DNA of 64,000 nucleotides from Pseudomonas sp. PA27(2017) (GCF_001945445.1 NZ_MSXW01000016.1:228006-292005), one strand, 5' to 3'; shown: positions 51,302-60,030, numbered from the stretch's first letter. Notes: generated by a model from the letters alone, not told the origin. Made by a program: numbers and translations.

Positions 51302-52336
51302 ATGTCGAAGATATTCTCCCTTTCCGCGCTGACACTGGGCCTGGTCTGCGCTGCACAGGTTCACGCTGCAGACCTCACCGTCATCAACTTCGGTGGCGCC
51401 AACAAGGACGCCCAGGTCAAGGCCTACTACCAGCCGTGGGAAGCGGCCGGTAACGGCAAGATCATCGCCGGCGAGTACAACGGCGAGATGGCCAAGGTCA
51501 AAGCCATGGTCGACACCAACAGCGTATCCTGGGACCTGGTCGAGGTCGAATCCCCCGAGCTGGCCCGTGGTTGCGACGAAGACCTGTTCGAAGAGATCGA
51601 CTACGCGGTAGTCGGTGACAAGAAGGCCCTGGTGCCGGGCGCTGCCTCGATGTGCGGCGTCGGCTTCTTCGTCTGGTCGACCGTCATGGCCTACAACGCC
51701 GACAAGCTGAGCACCGCGCCGACCAGTTGGGCGGATTTCTGGGACGTGAAGAAATTCCCGGGCAAGCGCGGCCTGCGCAAGGGCGCCAAGTACACCCTCG
51801 AATTCGCCCTGATGGCCGACGGCGTCGCGCCGAAAGACGTCTACAAGGTATTGGCGAGCAAGGACGGCCAGGAGCGCGCGTTCAAGAAACTCGACGAGCT
51901 CAAGCCCTACATCCAGTGGTGGGAAGCCGGCGCCCAGCCGCCGCAGTACCTCGCCTCGGGCGACGTGGTCATGAGCTCGGCCTACAACGGCCGCATCGCC
52001 GCCACCCAGAAAGAGGGCAGCAGCCTGAAAGTGGTATGGGACGGTGGCATCTACGACTTCGACGCCTGGGCCATCCCGAAGGGCGCCAAGAACAAGGACG
52101 AGGCCATGAAATTCATCGCCTACACCTTGCAGCCGGAAAACCAGAAGACCTACTCGGAAAACATCGCCTACGGCCCGGTGAATCCGAAAGCGGTCGACCT
52201 GCTTGACGCCAAGGTCGCCGCCGACCTGCCGACCGCACCGCAGAACATCGCCAACCAGGTGGCCATGGACGTGACCTTCTGGGCCGACTTCGGCGAAGTG
52301 CTGGAGCAGCGTTTCAACGCCTGGGCCGCCAAGTAA
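51302..52336 (+). CDS. agtB: ABC importer periplasmic binding protein, AgtB-type
   Basis: 344 residues: signal peptide cleaved near VHA-A22/23, then a PotD/SpuD-like polyamine-binding fold (DLTVINFGGANKDAQVKAYY, SWDLVEVESPELARGCDEDL, GDVVMSSAYNGRIAA, DFDAWAIPKGAKNKDEAMKF). Start ATG 51302; the frame from 51254 has no signal peptide. It follows agtA by 44 bp. The ligand is inferred from the agt context. Confidence 0.9.
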   Translation: MSKIFSLSALTLGLVCAAQVHAADLTVINFGGANKDAQVKAYYQPWEAAGNGKIIAGEYNGEMAKVKAMVDTNSVSWDLVEVESPELARGCDEDLFEEIDYAVVGDKKALVPGAASMCGVGFFVWSTVMAYNADKLSTAPTSWADFWDVKKFPGKRGLRKGAKYTLEFALMADGVAPKDVYKVLASKDGQERAFKKLDELKPYIQWWEAGAQPPQYLASGDVVMSSAYNGRIAATQKEGSSLKVVWDGGIYDFDAWAIPKGAKNKDEAMKFIAYTLQPENQKTYSENIAYGPVNPKAVDLLDAKVAADLPTAPQNIANQVAMDVTFWADFGEVLEQRFNAWAAK

Positions 52337-52451
52337 CGGCGCGCAGCGGGGCAGGGCGTGAGCGCCTTGCCCCTTCGCTTCACGGAGCGCTGGCGTATCG
52401 GCGCTCCGGCTTTACCCCCGAATTCTTATTGGCTTCACCGGAGTTATCCCC

Positions 52452-53699
52452 ATGGCCCTAGCAGTGCCCAATGCCGAGGTCGCCGGCCCTACGCTCAAGC
52501 AGCGGCTGGCGCGCGCCGAGCGGATGAATCGCCTGAAATCCCAGGCCCTGATCCTGCCGTTGGTGCTGTTTCTCGTGTTCACCTTTCTGGTGCCGATCGT
52601 GGCGCTGCTCAACCGCAGCGTGGATAACCCGGACGTGGTCGGCTCGCTGCCGCGCACCGTCGAAGCCATCGACGGCTGGGACGGCCGCGGCCTGCCCGAA
52701 GAGCCCGTCTACAAGGCACTGGCGCTGGACCTGGCCGACGCCCGCGAACAGCAGAAGCTGGGCGACCTGTCCAAGCGCCTGAACATGGAGCTGGCCGGCT
52801 ACCGCAGCCTGCTGGCCAAGACCGGCCGCTCGCTGCCGTTCGAAGCCGAGCCTGCTTCCTACAAGGATGCGCTGGAGTCCTTCGACGAGCGTTGGGGCGA
52901 CCCCGCCTACTGGCAGGTGATTCGCCGTAACAGCAGTTCCTGGACGTCCTATTACCTGCTCGCTGCGCTGGACCATCGCATCGACGACTCCGGCGCCGTG
53001 GTCAAGACCACACCGGACCAGGCCATTTATCTCGACATCTTCGCCCGCACCTTCTGGATGGGCGCGGTGATCACCGCCATCTGCCTGGCGCTGGCCTATC
53101 CGCTGGCCTATCTCTTGGCCAACCTGCCGACCCGCCAAGGCAACCTGCTGATGATCATGGTGCTGCTGCCGTTCTGGACCTCGATCCTGGTGCGCGTGGC
53201 GGCGTGGATCGTGCTGTTGCAGTCCGGCGGGCTGATCAACTCGGCGCTGATCAAGCTGGGGCTGATCGACCAGCCGCTGGAGCTGGTGTTCAACCGCGCC
53301 GGGGTGTACATCTCCATGGTGCACATCATGCTGCCGTTCATGATCCTGCCGATCTACAGCGTCATGAAGGGCATTTCGCCGACCTACATGCGCGCCGCGA
53401 TTTCCCTGGGCTGTCACCCATTCGCCAGCTTCTGGCGGGTGTACTTCCCGCAGACCCTGGCCGGTGTCGGCGCTGGTTGCCTGCTGGTGTTCATCCTGTC
53501 CATCGGCTACTACATCACGCCTGCGCTGCTCGGCAGCCCGAGCGACCAGATGGTCAGCTACTTCGTCGCCTTCTACACCAACACCACCATCAACTGGGGC
53601 ATGGCCACCGCGCTGGGCGGCTTGCTGCTGGTCGCCACGCTGCTGCTCTACGTGGTTTACAGCTGGCTGGTGGGTGCGGGTCGGTTGCGTCTGGGTTAG
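52452..53699 (+). CDS. agtC: ABC importer permease, AgtC-type
   Basis: 415-residue permease of the PotB class. TM1 (about 38-56, ILPLVLFLVFTFLVPIVALL), then an unusually long periplasmic segment of about 140 residues (60-195) before the five-span core. The core carries the EAA loop SLGCHPFASFWRVYFPQTL. The long loop is typical of this subfamily and may contact AgtB. A family A repeat separates it from agtD. Confidence 0.9.
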   Translation: MALAVPNAEVAGPTLKQRLARAERMNRLKSQALILPLVLFLVFTFLVPIVALLNRSVDNPDVVGSLPRTVEAIDGWDGRGLPEEPVYKALALDLADAREQQKLGDLSKRLNMELAGYRSLLAKTGRSLPFEAEPASYKDALESFDERWGDPAYWQVIRRNSSSWTSYYLLAALDHRIDDSGAVVKTTPDQAIYLDIFARTFWMGAVITAICLALAYPLAYLLANLPTRQGNLLMIMVLLPFWTSILVRVAAWIVLLQSGGLINSALIKLGLIDQPLELVFNRAGVYISMVHIMLPFMILPIYSVMKGISPTYMRAAISLGCHPFASFWRVYFPQTLAGVGAGCLLVFILSIGYYITPALLGSPSDQMVSYFVAFYTNTTINWGMATALGGLLLVATLLLYVVYSWLVGAGRLRLG

Positions 53700-53702
53700 C
53701 AG

Positions 53703-53836
53703 TCGATTGAAAAACGTTAGCGAGGCAGCCGCTACGAGGCGAACGAGACGAGAAAGCGGAGTGTACTTTTGTACATGAGCATTTCGAGGAAGGTTCAACG
53801 AAGTAGCGGCAACGCAGGTAGTTTTTCAGCGACCTG
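53703..53836. repeat. Family A structured repeat, copy 2 (reverse orientation)
   Basis: Sits in the 159-bp gap between agtC and agtD. Outer pair TGAAAAAC (53708-53715)/GTTTTTCA (53821-53828), inner pair GCCGCTAC (53728-53735)/GTAGCGGC (53803-53810), and a central GTACTTTTGTAC. On the minus strand it shows ATGCTCATGTACA and ACTCCGCTTT, the family A core. Confidence 0.72.
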
Positions 53837-53858
53837 CTTATGGAATGGAGAATAGAAA

Positions 53859-54686
53859 ATGCTGAGCCCCTACATGTCTCCTGTTGAGCGCGCCTGGTAC
53901 TACGGTCTGCGCCTGCTCTGCGGCCTGGTGCTGTTGTTTCTGGTGCTGCCGATCCTGGTCATCGTGCCGCTGTCGTTCAACTCCGGCACCTTTCTGATCT
54001 ACCCGATGCAAGGGTTCTCGATGCGCTGGTACGAGGACTTCTTCGGCTCGGCCGGCTGGATGCGCGCCCTCAAAAACAGCATGATCATCGCCCCGGCGGC
54101 GACCGTGCTGGCGATGATTCTCGGCACCCTGGCTGCGATCGGCCTGACCCGCTCGGAGTTTCGCGGCAAGGCGCTGGTGATGAGCCTGCTGATCTCGCCC
54201 ATGGTGGTGCCGGTGGTCATCGTCGGCGTTGCCAGCTACCTGTTCTTCGCACCGCTGGGCCTGGCCAACGGCTACCTGTCGCTGATCGTGGTGCACGCGG
54301 TACTGGGCGTGCCCTTCGTGATCATCACCGTGTCGGCGACCCTGCAGGGCTTCAACTACAACCTGGTGCGTGCGGCGGCCAGCCTTGGTGCCTCGCCGAT
54401 CACCGCGTTCCGCCGGGTGACCCTGCCGCTGATCGCACCGGGCGTAATATCCGGCGCGCTGTTCGCCTTCGCCACGTCGTTCGATGAAGTGGTGGTCACC
54501 CTGTTCCTCGCCGGCCCCGAGCAGGTCACCCTGCCACGGCAGATGTTCAGCGGCATCCGCGAGAACCTCAGCCCGACCATCGCCGCCGCGGCGACCCTGT
54601 TGATCGGCTTCTCGATCCTGCTGCTGCTGACCCTGGAATGGCTGCGCGGGCGTAGCGAGAAGATGCGCACTCAGGTCAGCGAATAA
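53859..54686 (+). CDS. agtD: ABC importer permease, AgtD-type
   Basis: 275-residue permease of the PotC class with six spans and the EAA loop AASLGASPITAFRRVTLPLI. A start at 53859 is preceded by GGAGAATAGAAA. It completes the importer (ATPase, binding protein, two permeases) and is followed by a strong terminator, so the operon ends here. Confidence 0.92.
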   Translation: MLSPYMSPVERAWYYGLRLLCGLVLLFLVLPILVIVPLSFNSGTFLIYPMQGFSMRWYEDFFGSAGWMRALKNSMIIAPAATVLAMILGTLAAIGLTRSEFRGKALVMSLLISPMVVPVVIVGVASYLFFAPLGLANGYLSLIVVHAVLGVPFVIITVSATLQGFNYNLVRAAASLGASPITAFRRVTLPLIAPGVISGALFAFATSFDEVVVTLFLAGPEQVTLPRQMFSGIRENLSPTIAAAATLLIGFSILLLLTLEWLRGRSEKMRTQVSE

Positions 54687-54708
54687 GCGTTTTCGCGGCG
54701 TAGCCGTC

Positions 54709-54742
54709 ACCGCCGCCGCCCTCTGGGTGGCGGCGGTTTTTT
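54709..54742 (+). terminator. Terminator of the agtABCD operon
   Basis: ACCGCCGCC (54709-54717) pairs with GGCGGCGGT (54729-54737), followed by T6. Confidence 0.88.
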
Positions 54743-54774
54743 GTGTTCTTCGCATAGTTTGGGAAGGTGCGGGC

Positions 54775-55072
54775 TGACACCGGACTGGCAAGTTTGTGTG
54801 CGTGTCACTTACTGGCCTGGCACTATCCATCACCGCATCTACTGACCCATTGTGTTGCGCCCCTTACGGGCGCCACACCTTTCTTGCTTGCCCAAGAAAG
54901 GTGTGCCAAAGAAGGGCACCCCGACATCCGGGTTTCGCTGCGCGAAACTTCCCTCGCTCCGGCGCCGCTCCGGGGGCCGGCTTACATGGGCCATCCCTGG
55001 CCCATTAAGCCTCTCGCCGCATCCATGCGGCTCGTCCCCCTACACGACACCTCCACTCGGCCTCCTGACGGG
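54775..55072 (+). repeat. Family C multi-hairpin repeat, left arm
   Basis: About 298 bp. From TGACACCGGACTGGCAA it runs through hairpins CGCCCCTTACGGGCG, CTTTCTTGCTTGCCCAAGAAAG (as its two arms CTTTCTTG and CAAGAAAG around CTTGCC), CTTA-ATGGGCCA-TCCC-TGGCCCAT-TAAG and GCCGCATCCATGCGGC (55016-55031), ending CACTCGGCCTCCTGA. The arm at 55165-55464 is its inverted homologue. Any reading frame here overlaps hairpins and differs between the two arms, so none is annotated. Confidence 0.8.
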
Positions 55073-55164
55073 ACCGGGGCGCTAGCTTGCGACATCTGCG
55101 CAAGATCAAAGTCGGTAGCGTCTGGTTTTTGCTCTTGAAGAGCGATCTTATAGACGACGCCTAA

Positions 55165-55464
55165 ACCCCTTCAGGAGGCCGAGTGGAATCGCCGCGTAAG
55201 GGGTTGAGCGACATGGATGTCGCGAGAGCTGCGATGGGCCAGGGATGGCCCTTCGCAGCGCGCCCCTGGAGTGGTGATGGAGCGAGGGAACCGCGGCGTA
55301 GCCGGGGCCGGATGGTGGGGTGCCCTTCTCTTTGGTTACTTTCTCTTGGGCAAGCAAGAGAAAGTGACTCGCCCGTAAGGGGCGAAACCCACACGGCCAG
55401 GCGGCGGGCCAATGGAGAGTGCCAAGTCATCGGCAGCGAACACTTATTTGCCAGTCCGGTGTCA
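55165..55464 (-). repeat. Family C multi-hairpin repeat, right arm (inverted)
   Basis: About 300 bp, opposite in orientation to the left arm. The same order of hairpins is kept with changed but still complementary stems: GCGACATGGATGTCGC (55209-55224) replaces GCCGCATCCATGCGGC, and a GCTGCGA/TCGCAGC helix around GGGCCAGGGATGGCCC replaces CTTA/TAAG. The 92 bp between the arms contain no gene. I recognise this type of sequence from Pseudomonas intergenic regions but know no established name. Confidence 0.8.
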
Positions 55465-55521
55465 ACCAAGCATGCCCCCTCATATGCGAAAACCCTCTTT
55501 AATACCTGCTGACAGGCTCCC

Positions 55522-57306
55522 TTAGTGCGAATGACGCGGCATGCCGCCGCTGCGCGCGATGATGCGCATGTGCAGGGTGGCCGGCTCCAGGCAGCCGCCG
55601 GTGGAGAGCTGGCCGACCAGTTGGCGGTAAAGTTCCTGCCAGGGCGTTTGCGACGCCGGGTAGCTGGGCTTCCAGGCGGCGCGGCGGCGCTGCATTTCCT
55701 CGTCGTCGATCAGCAGGTTCACCGAACGGGCGTTGAGGTCGACGCGCAGCACGTCGTTGGTCTGCAGCAGCGCCAGGCCTCCGCCCACCGCCGCTTCAGG
55801 GGACATGTTGAGAATCGACGGGCTGGCCGAGGTGCCGCTCTGCCGACCATCGCCCAGGCACGGCAGGGAAGTGACGCCTTGTTTGATCAGTGCCGCCGGC
55901 GGGTCCATGTTGACCACCTCGGCACTGCCCGGATAACCGACCGGCCCAGCGCCACGTACGACCAGAATGCAGCGCTCGTCGATATCCAGCGCCGGGTCGT
56001 TGATGCGCGCGTGGTAGTCCTCGGGGCCTTCGAAGACGATGGCCCGCGCCTCGAAACAGTTCTCCTTGCCGGGCTCGGCCAGGTAGGTCTTGCGGAAGGC
56101 TTCGCCGACCACCGACATTTTCATGATCGCGCTATCGAAGAAGTTGCCGCTGAGCACGATGAAACCGGCGCTGTGCTTGAGCGGCTCGTCGTAGGGCAGG
56201 ATCACCTCGCGGTTGCCGGTCACTTTGCCTTCAACGATTTCGCCGATGCTGCGGCCGTTGACCGTCATGCAGCCCTCGTGCAGGCGCCCGGCCTTCTGCA
56301 GCTCGTGCATCACCGCTGGCACGCCGCCGGCGTGGTGGAAGCCTTCGCCCAGGTATTTGCCGGCCGGCATGCAGTTGACCAGCAGCGGCACGCTCTCGCC
56401 GATGCGTTGCCAGTCTTCCAGGCTCAGCTCGATGCCCATGTGCCGGGCGATGGCGATCAGGTGCGGCGGGCAGTTGCTCGAGGCGCCGAGGGCCGAGGCC
56501 ACGGCGATGGCGTTCTCGAAGGCTTCGCGGGTCATGATCTGCGAGGGGCGCACGTCCTGCATGACCAGCTCGCAGATGCGCCGGCCAGTGGCGTAGGCCA
56601 TCTGCCCGCGCTCGCGGTAGGGCGCGGGAATGCTCGCGCAGCCGGTCAGCGACATGCCCAGCGCTTCGGCCAGGGCGTTCATCGACAGGGCCGTGCCCAT
56701 GGTGTTGCAGTGGCCCACCGACGGCGAGGCGGCGGTGGTCATTTCCATGAAGCCTTCGTAATCGATTTCGCCCGCGGCCATCAACTTGCGCGCGTGCCAG
56801 AGCACGGTGCCCGAGCCGATCAGCTCACCCTTGTGGTGGCCGTCGAGCATTGGCCCGCCGGACAGCACGATGGCCGGCAGGTCGGTGGTGGCCGCGGCCA
56901 TCAGGCACGCCGGCGTGGTCTTGTCGCAGCCGGTGGTCAGCACCACGCCGTCGAGCGGGTAGCCGTGGAGGATTTCCACCAGGCCCAGGTAGGCGAGGTT
57001 GCGATCCAGGGCGGCGGTGGGGCGGCGGCTCTGCTCGGCGATCGGGTGCACCGGAAATTCCATGGGAATGCCGCCAGCATCGCGAATGCCGGCCTTGACC
57101 CGCTGGGACAGTTCCAGGTGATGGCGGTTGCAGGGCGTCAGGTCGCTGCCGGTCTGGGCGATGCCGATGATCGGCCGGCCCGACTGCAGCTCGGCGCGGG
57201 TCAGCCCGTAGTTCATGTAGCGCTCGACGTAGATGGCGGTCATGTCGGCGTGGTCGGGATCATCGAACCACTGCTGGCTGCGCAGGGGGCGTTTGGGATC
57301 GGTCAT
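55522..57306 (-). CDS. IlvD/Edd-family aldonate dehydratase (L-arabonate dehydratase-like)
   Basis: 594-residue [2Fe-2S] dehydratase. Cluster cysteines sit at C59 (DLTPCNRHH), C127 (LTTGCDKTTP) and C200 (SVGHCNTMG), the spacing of L-arabinonate/D-xylonate dehydratases and not of [4Fe-4S] Edd. K129 follows for the Mg site. It forms 2-keto-3-deoxy-aldonate from a pentonate (or hexonate). Transcribed in the same direction as the XylX-like gene upstream, with a family A repeat between. Substrate chirality cannot be read from sequence. Confidence 0.85.
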   Translation of the reverse strand: MTDPKRPLRSQQWFDDPDHADMTAIYVERYMNYGLTRAELQSGRPIIGIAQTGSDLTPCNRHHLELSQRVKAGIRDAGGIPMEFPVHPIAEQSRRPTAALDRNLAYLGLVEILHGYPLDGVVLTTGCDKTTPACLMAAATTDLPAIVLSGGPMLDGHHKGELIGSGTVLWHARKLMAAGEIDYEGFMEMTTAASPSVGHCNTMGTALSMNALAEALGMSLTGCASIPAPYRERGQMAYATGRRICELVMQDVRPSQIMTREAFENAIAVASALGASSNCPPHLIAIARHMGIELSLEDWQRIGESVPLLVNCMPAGKYLGEGFHHAGGVPAVMHELQKAGRLHEGCMTVNGRSIGEIVEGKVTGNREVILPYDEPLKHSAGFIVLSGNFFDSAIMKMSVVGEAFRKTYLAEPGKENCFEARAIVFEGPEDYHARINDPALDIDERCILVVRGAGPVGYPGSAEVVNMDPPAALIKQGVTSLPCLGDGRQSGTSASPSILNMSPEAAVGGGLALLQTNDVLRVDLNARSVNLLIDDEEMQRRRAAWKPSYPASQTPWQELYRQLVGQLSTGGCLEPATLHMRIIARSGGMPRHSH

Positions 57307-57357
57307 GATTCGTTTCTCTTGTTCTTGAATGAATCGCGTGGCGCTGGGCTATCGGCT

Positions 57358-57512
57358 TGGGCAGCTCTAAAAACTACCTGCGTTGTCAGCGCGGCGTTAA
57401 AACAGGCTCGAATGCGAGTCCAATCAAAATGCTCATTTACAGCACGTAAACTCCGCTTTTTCGCCTGTTTTTCCTTGCGCTGACTGCCTCGCCAACGTTT
57501 TTAGAGGTGCCC
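57358..57512. repeat. Family A structured repeat, copy 3
   Basis: Outer pair CTCTAAAAAC (57365-57374)/GTTTTTAGAG (57497-57506), extended by GGGCA/TGCCC; next GTCAGCGC (57385-57392)/GCGCTGAC (57477-57484); inner AAAACAGGC (57399-57407)/GCCTGTTTT (57463-57471), enclosing ATGCTCATTTACAG. It fills most of the gap between the two aldonate genes. Confidence 0.75.
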
Positions 57513-57526
57513 CAAAAGGACAAGCA

Positions 57527-58705
57527 TCAGTCCAGCAGGCCGCGGGCGCTGAGGTTGTTGATCAGCGCGGTGATGCCAAAGGTCCAGGGTGCGGCCTTGT
57601 CGCTGGTGGTCACCTGGTTGTGCAGGGCGCCGAGGCGCGGGCTGCTGATGCTCACGCGGTCGCCGAGTTTATGGGTGAAACCGCTGCCTGGGTGATCGCG
57701 GTCTTCGGTGGGGGCAAAAAGGGTGCCGAGAAACAGCACGAAGCCGTCCGGGTACTGGTGCGAGGCGTTGAGCGTCTGCCTGGCCAGGTCCTGCGGATCA
57801 CGGCTGATCTGGTCCATCGAACTGGTGCCGGTGAGCCGGTAACCGTCGGTGCCTTGCACCTGCAGTTCGACCACGCAGTTGCGCACGGCGTCGAGGTCGA
57901 AGTGTTCGTCGAACAGGCGAATGAACGGGCCGATGGCGCAGGAGGCGTTGTTGTCCTTGGCCTTGCTGAGCAAAAGCGCGCTGCGGCCTTCCACGTCACG
58001 CAGGTTGACGTCGTTGCCCAGGGTGGCGCCGTGGATCTGTCCGCGGCTGTTGACCGCCAGCACCACCTCCGGCTCCGGGTTGTTCCACTGGGATATCGGG
58101 TGGATGCCGATCTCGCTGGCGCTGCCCACCGCCGAAAGGATCGGCGCCTTGGTGAAGATCTCCGCGTCCAGGCCGATGCCGACTTCGAGGTACTGCGACC
58201 ACATGTTCTGCTCGATCAACAGCTCCTTGAGGCGCATCGCCTGGGGCGAACCGGGGCGCACGGCGCGCAGGTTGTCGCCGATGGCCTCGCGCACGATGGC
58301 GCGCACGCTCTGGGCGCGGCTCGCGTCGCCAGCGGCTTTTTCCTCGATCACCCGCTCGATCATGCTGGCGGCGAAGGTCACTCCGGCGGCCTTGATCACC
58401 TGCAGGTCCAGCGGTGCCAACAAATACGGCTGGCTTGGGTCGGCATGGGCACCAGTGTTGGCCAGCAGCGCCTCGATACTGCCGACGAAGCTGCCGGCGG
58501 TTTCGCGCACGGCCTGCAGCGGATCATCGAGTTCCAGCAACTGGCTAAGGGTGGCGAAGCGCGCGGACAGGTCGAACACGCCGTCGGCGCGCAGCACGAT
58601 GGGCGAGGGGCCGGCAACGGCGCCGGGAATCCAGGCGCGGCCGATCAGCGTGGCCGTGGCAACGTCGGCGGGCAGGGTGTTTTCGGGGGTGAGGCGGATC
58701 GACAT
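57527..58705 (-). CDS. FAH-fold protein, putative 2-keto-3-deoxy-pentonate dehydratase (XylX-like)
   Basis: 392 residues of the fumarylacetoacetate-hydrolase superfamily, long XylX-type. Motifs: GVTFAASMIERVIEEKAAGD, the metal region SASEIGIHPISQWNNPEPEV, GATLGNDVNLRDVEGRSALL and DNNASCAIGPFIRLFDEHFD. Caulobacter XylX dehydrates 2-keto-3-deoxy-D-xylonate to alpha-ketoglutaric semialdehyde, which the dehydrogenase at 3287 would oxidise. The reaction is inferred from family and neighbours. Start codon 58705 lies 37 bp from a family B repeat that separates it from the LysR operator. Confidence 0.78.
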   Translation of the reverse strand: MSIRLTPENTLPADVATATLIGRAWIPGAVAGPSPIVLRADGVFDLSARFATLSQLLELDDPLQAVRETAGSFVGSIEALLANTGAHADPSQPYLLAPLDLQVIKAAGVTFAASMIERVIEEKAAGDASRAQSVRAIVREAIGDNLRAVRPGSPQAMRLKELLIEQNMWSQYLEVGIGLDAEIFTKAPILSAVGSASEIGIHPISQWNNPEPEVVLAVNSRGQIHGATLGNDVNLRDVEGRSALLLSKAKDNNASCAIGPFIRLFDEHFDLDAVRNCVVELQVQGTDGYRLTGTSSMDQISRDPQDLARQTLNASHQYPDGFVLFLGTLFAPTEDRDHPGSGFTHKLGDRVSISSPRLGALHNQVTTSDKAAPWTFGITALINNLSARGLLD

Positions 58706-58741
58706 GGCGATGAATCCCGGAGTGCATGAAAGCTGGAAGCT

Positions 58742-59008
58742 AGGGTCTGTTGATGTTTCAACGCGAGCCGCGTTGCCGCGAGAAATCTCGCCAGGCTAGG
58801 CGGAGGACGCAGGGAATGGTTGTTCCCTTGCCAAGTCCTCCAACGACGCATGGCGAAATTTCCCGCGCAACCCGCAGGGCCGGGCCAGTTTTTGCGCGAG
58901 GCGGCGTTACTCGATGGCTCATTTGGCCCACCAAACTTCGCATCTCGTGCCTTGCCTCGCGCAAAAACTGGCTCCGGCGCGGCCGTGCGTGAAACTCCAA
59001 CAGACCCT
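58742..59008. repeat. Family B structured repeat, copy 2 (267 bp)
   Basis: Same length and layout as copy 1 at 36225. Ends AGGGTCTGTTG/CAACAGACCCT-type; left arm GCGAGAAATCTCGCCA (58778-58793) with 58851-58866 (14 of 16 paired), topped by GGAGGAC/GTCCTCC (58803-58809 with 58835-58841); right arm GCCAGTTTTTGCGCGA with a perfect partner and a TTTGG/CCAAA tip. Ends and arms differ in sequence from copy 1 but keep pairing. Confidence 0.8.
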
Positions 59009-59050
59009 AGGCGGCGATGTGGATAAACTCCAATGGCATATTTTCAATTA

Positions 59051-59071
59051 TCAATAACCTGCCGTTATTGA
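59051..59071. promoter_or_regulatory. Candidate LysR operator, upstream of LysR gene
   Basis: TCAATAAC-CTGCC-GTTATTGA, a perfect 8-5-8 palindrome 16 bp before the LysR start, fitting autoregulation and control of the divergent XylX-like gene. Core ATAAC-N5-GTTAT as at 2112 and 60031. Confidence 0.65.
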
Positions 59072-59087
59072 ATCGCTGGAGCTGGCC

Positions 59088-60029
59088 ATGTCGGATCTGT
59101 CGTTCTCGAGCTTCTGCAACTGGCTCAAATTCCGCCACCTGACCCTTATCGACACCTTGGGGCGCACCCGCAACATGCACCTGGCAGCGCAGCAGATGAA
59201 CCTCAGCCAGCCAGCGCTGAGCAAGATGCTCAAGGAGATCGAGAGCCTGCTCGGCTTCGCCGTATTCGAGCGCCTGCCGCGTAGCATGCAGCCCACGCCG
59301 CTGGGCGCGCAGGTGGTGCGTTATGCGCACCTGGCGCTCAACGATGCACGCACCTTCGTCGAGCAGATCAACAACCTCAGCGCCGGCGGCCATGGTCACC
59401 TCAAGGTCGGCGGCATCTTCGCCGCCACGGCGGTGGCGTTGCCCGAGGCCATCGTGCAGATCAAGCAGCGCTGGCCGCTGCTGGCCATCGAGGTGGTCGA
59501 GCAAACCAGCGACCACCTGATGGAAATGCTCGAAGAGCGCACCCTGGATCTGGCCATCGGCCGCTTCACCGAGCAGAGCCAGCAGCAGCGCTACGACTTC
59601 CAGGCGCTGGCGCCGGAACCGTTCTGCATCGTCGCCAACAGCCGCCACCCCCTGTGCGACGCCGGGCCGATGACCCTGCAGCAGCTGGTCAACTGGCCTT
59701 GGATTCTCTACCCCAAAGGCACGCCGATCCGCGGGCGCATGGAGGAAGTGTTCGCCAAGGCCAAGGTGCAGGTACCGCGCAACACCATCGAGACCATCTC
59801 CATGCAGACCTTTCTCAAGGTGCTGCAGGGCGGCCCGATGATCGGCATGTTGCCCGAGGCCATGGTGGTCGAGCACCTGGAAGGCGGCCTGCTGAAGAAG
59901 CTCGACACGCCGTTCTATCTGATGCCCCAGGACTACGGGATTCTTACCCGAAAGGGGGACCAGTTGCTCGGCCCGGCCCGGGAGTTCGCCGACATCCTGC
60001 TCGCCAATGCACAGCGCGAGCGAGATTGA
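59088..60029 (+). CDS. LysR-family regulator of the aldonate cluster
   Basis: 313 residues: HTH at about 16-75 (LTLIDTLGRTRNMHLAAQQM and LSQPALSKMLKEIE), effector domain with HLKVGGIFAATAVALPEAIV and FCIVANSRHPL. GbpR/GalR-like subgroup, related to the regulator at 1165. Start ATG 59088 with TGGAG upstream. It lies between the divergent catabolic genes and the MFS operon, with matching palindromes on both sides. Confidence 0.9.
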   Translation: MSDLSFSSFCNWLKFRHLTLIDTLGRTRNMHLAAQQMNLSQPALSKMLKEIESLLGFAVFERLPRSMQPTPLGAQVVRYAHLALNDARTFVEQINNLSAGGHGHLKVGGIFAATAVALPEAIVQIKQRWPLLAIEVVEQTSDHLMEMLEERTLDLAIGRFTEQSQQQRYDFQALAPEPFCIVANSRHPLCDAGPMTLQQLVNWPWILYPKGTPIRGRMEEVFAKAKVQVPRNTIETISMQTFLKVLQGGPMIGMLPEAMVVEHLEGGLLKKLDTPFYLMPQDYGILTRKGDQLLGPAREFADILLANAQRERD

Positions 60030-60030
60030 T

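Noticed and set aside
54767..55138. Proteins of 123 and 109 residues in the family C arms (54767-55138 and 55183-55512)
   Set aside because: Frames run through covarying hairpins, differ between homologous arms, and show no family features. Such frames are frequent misannotations in Pseudomonas repeats.
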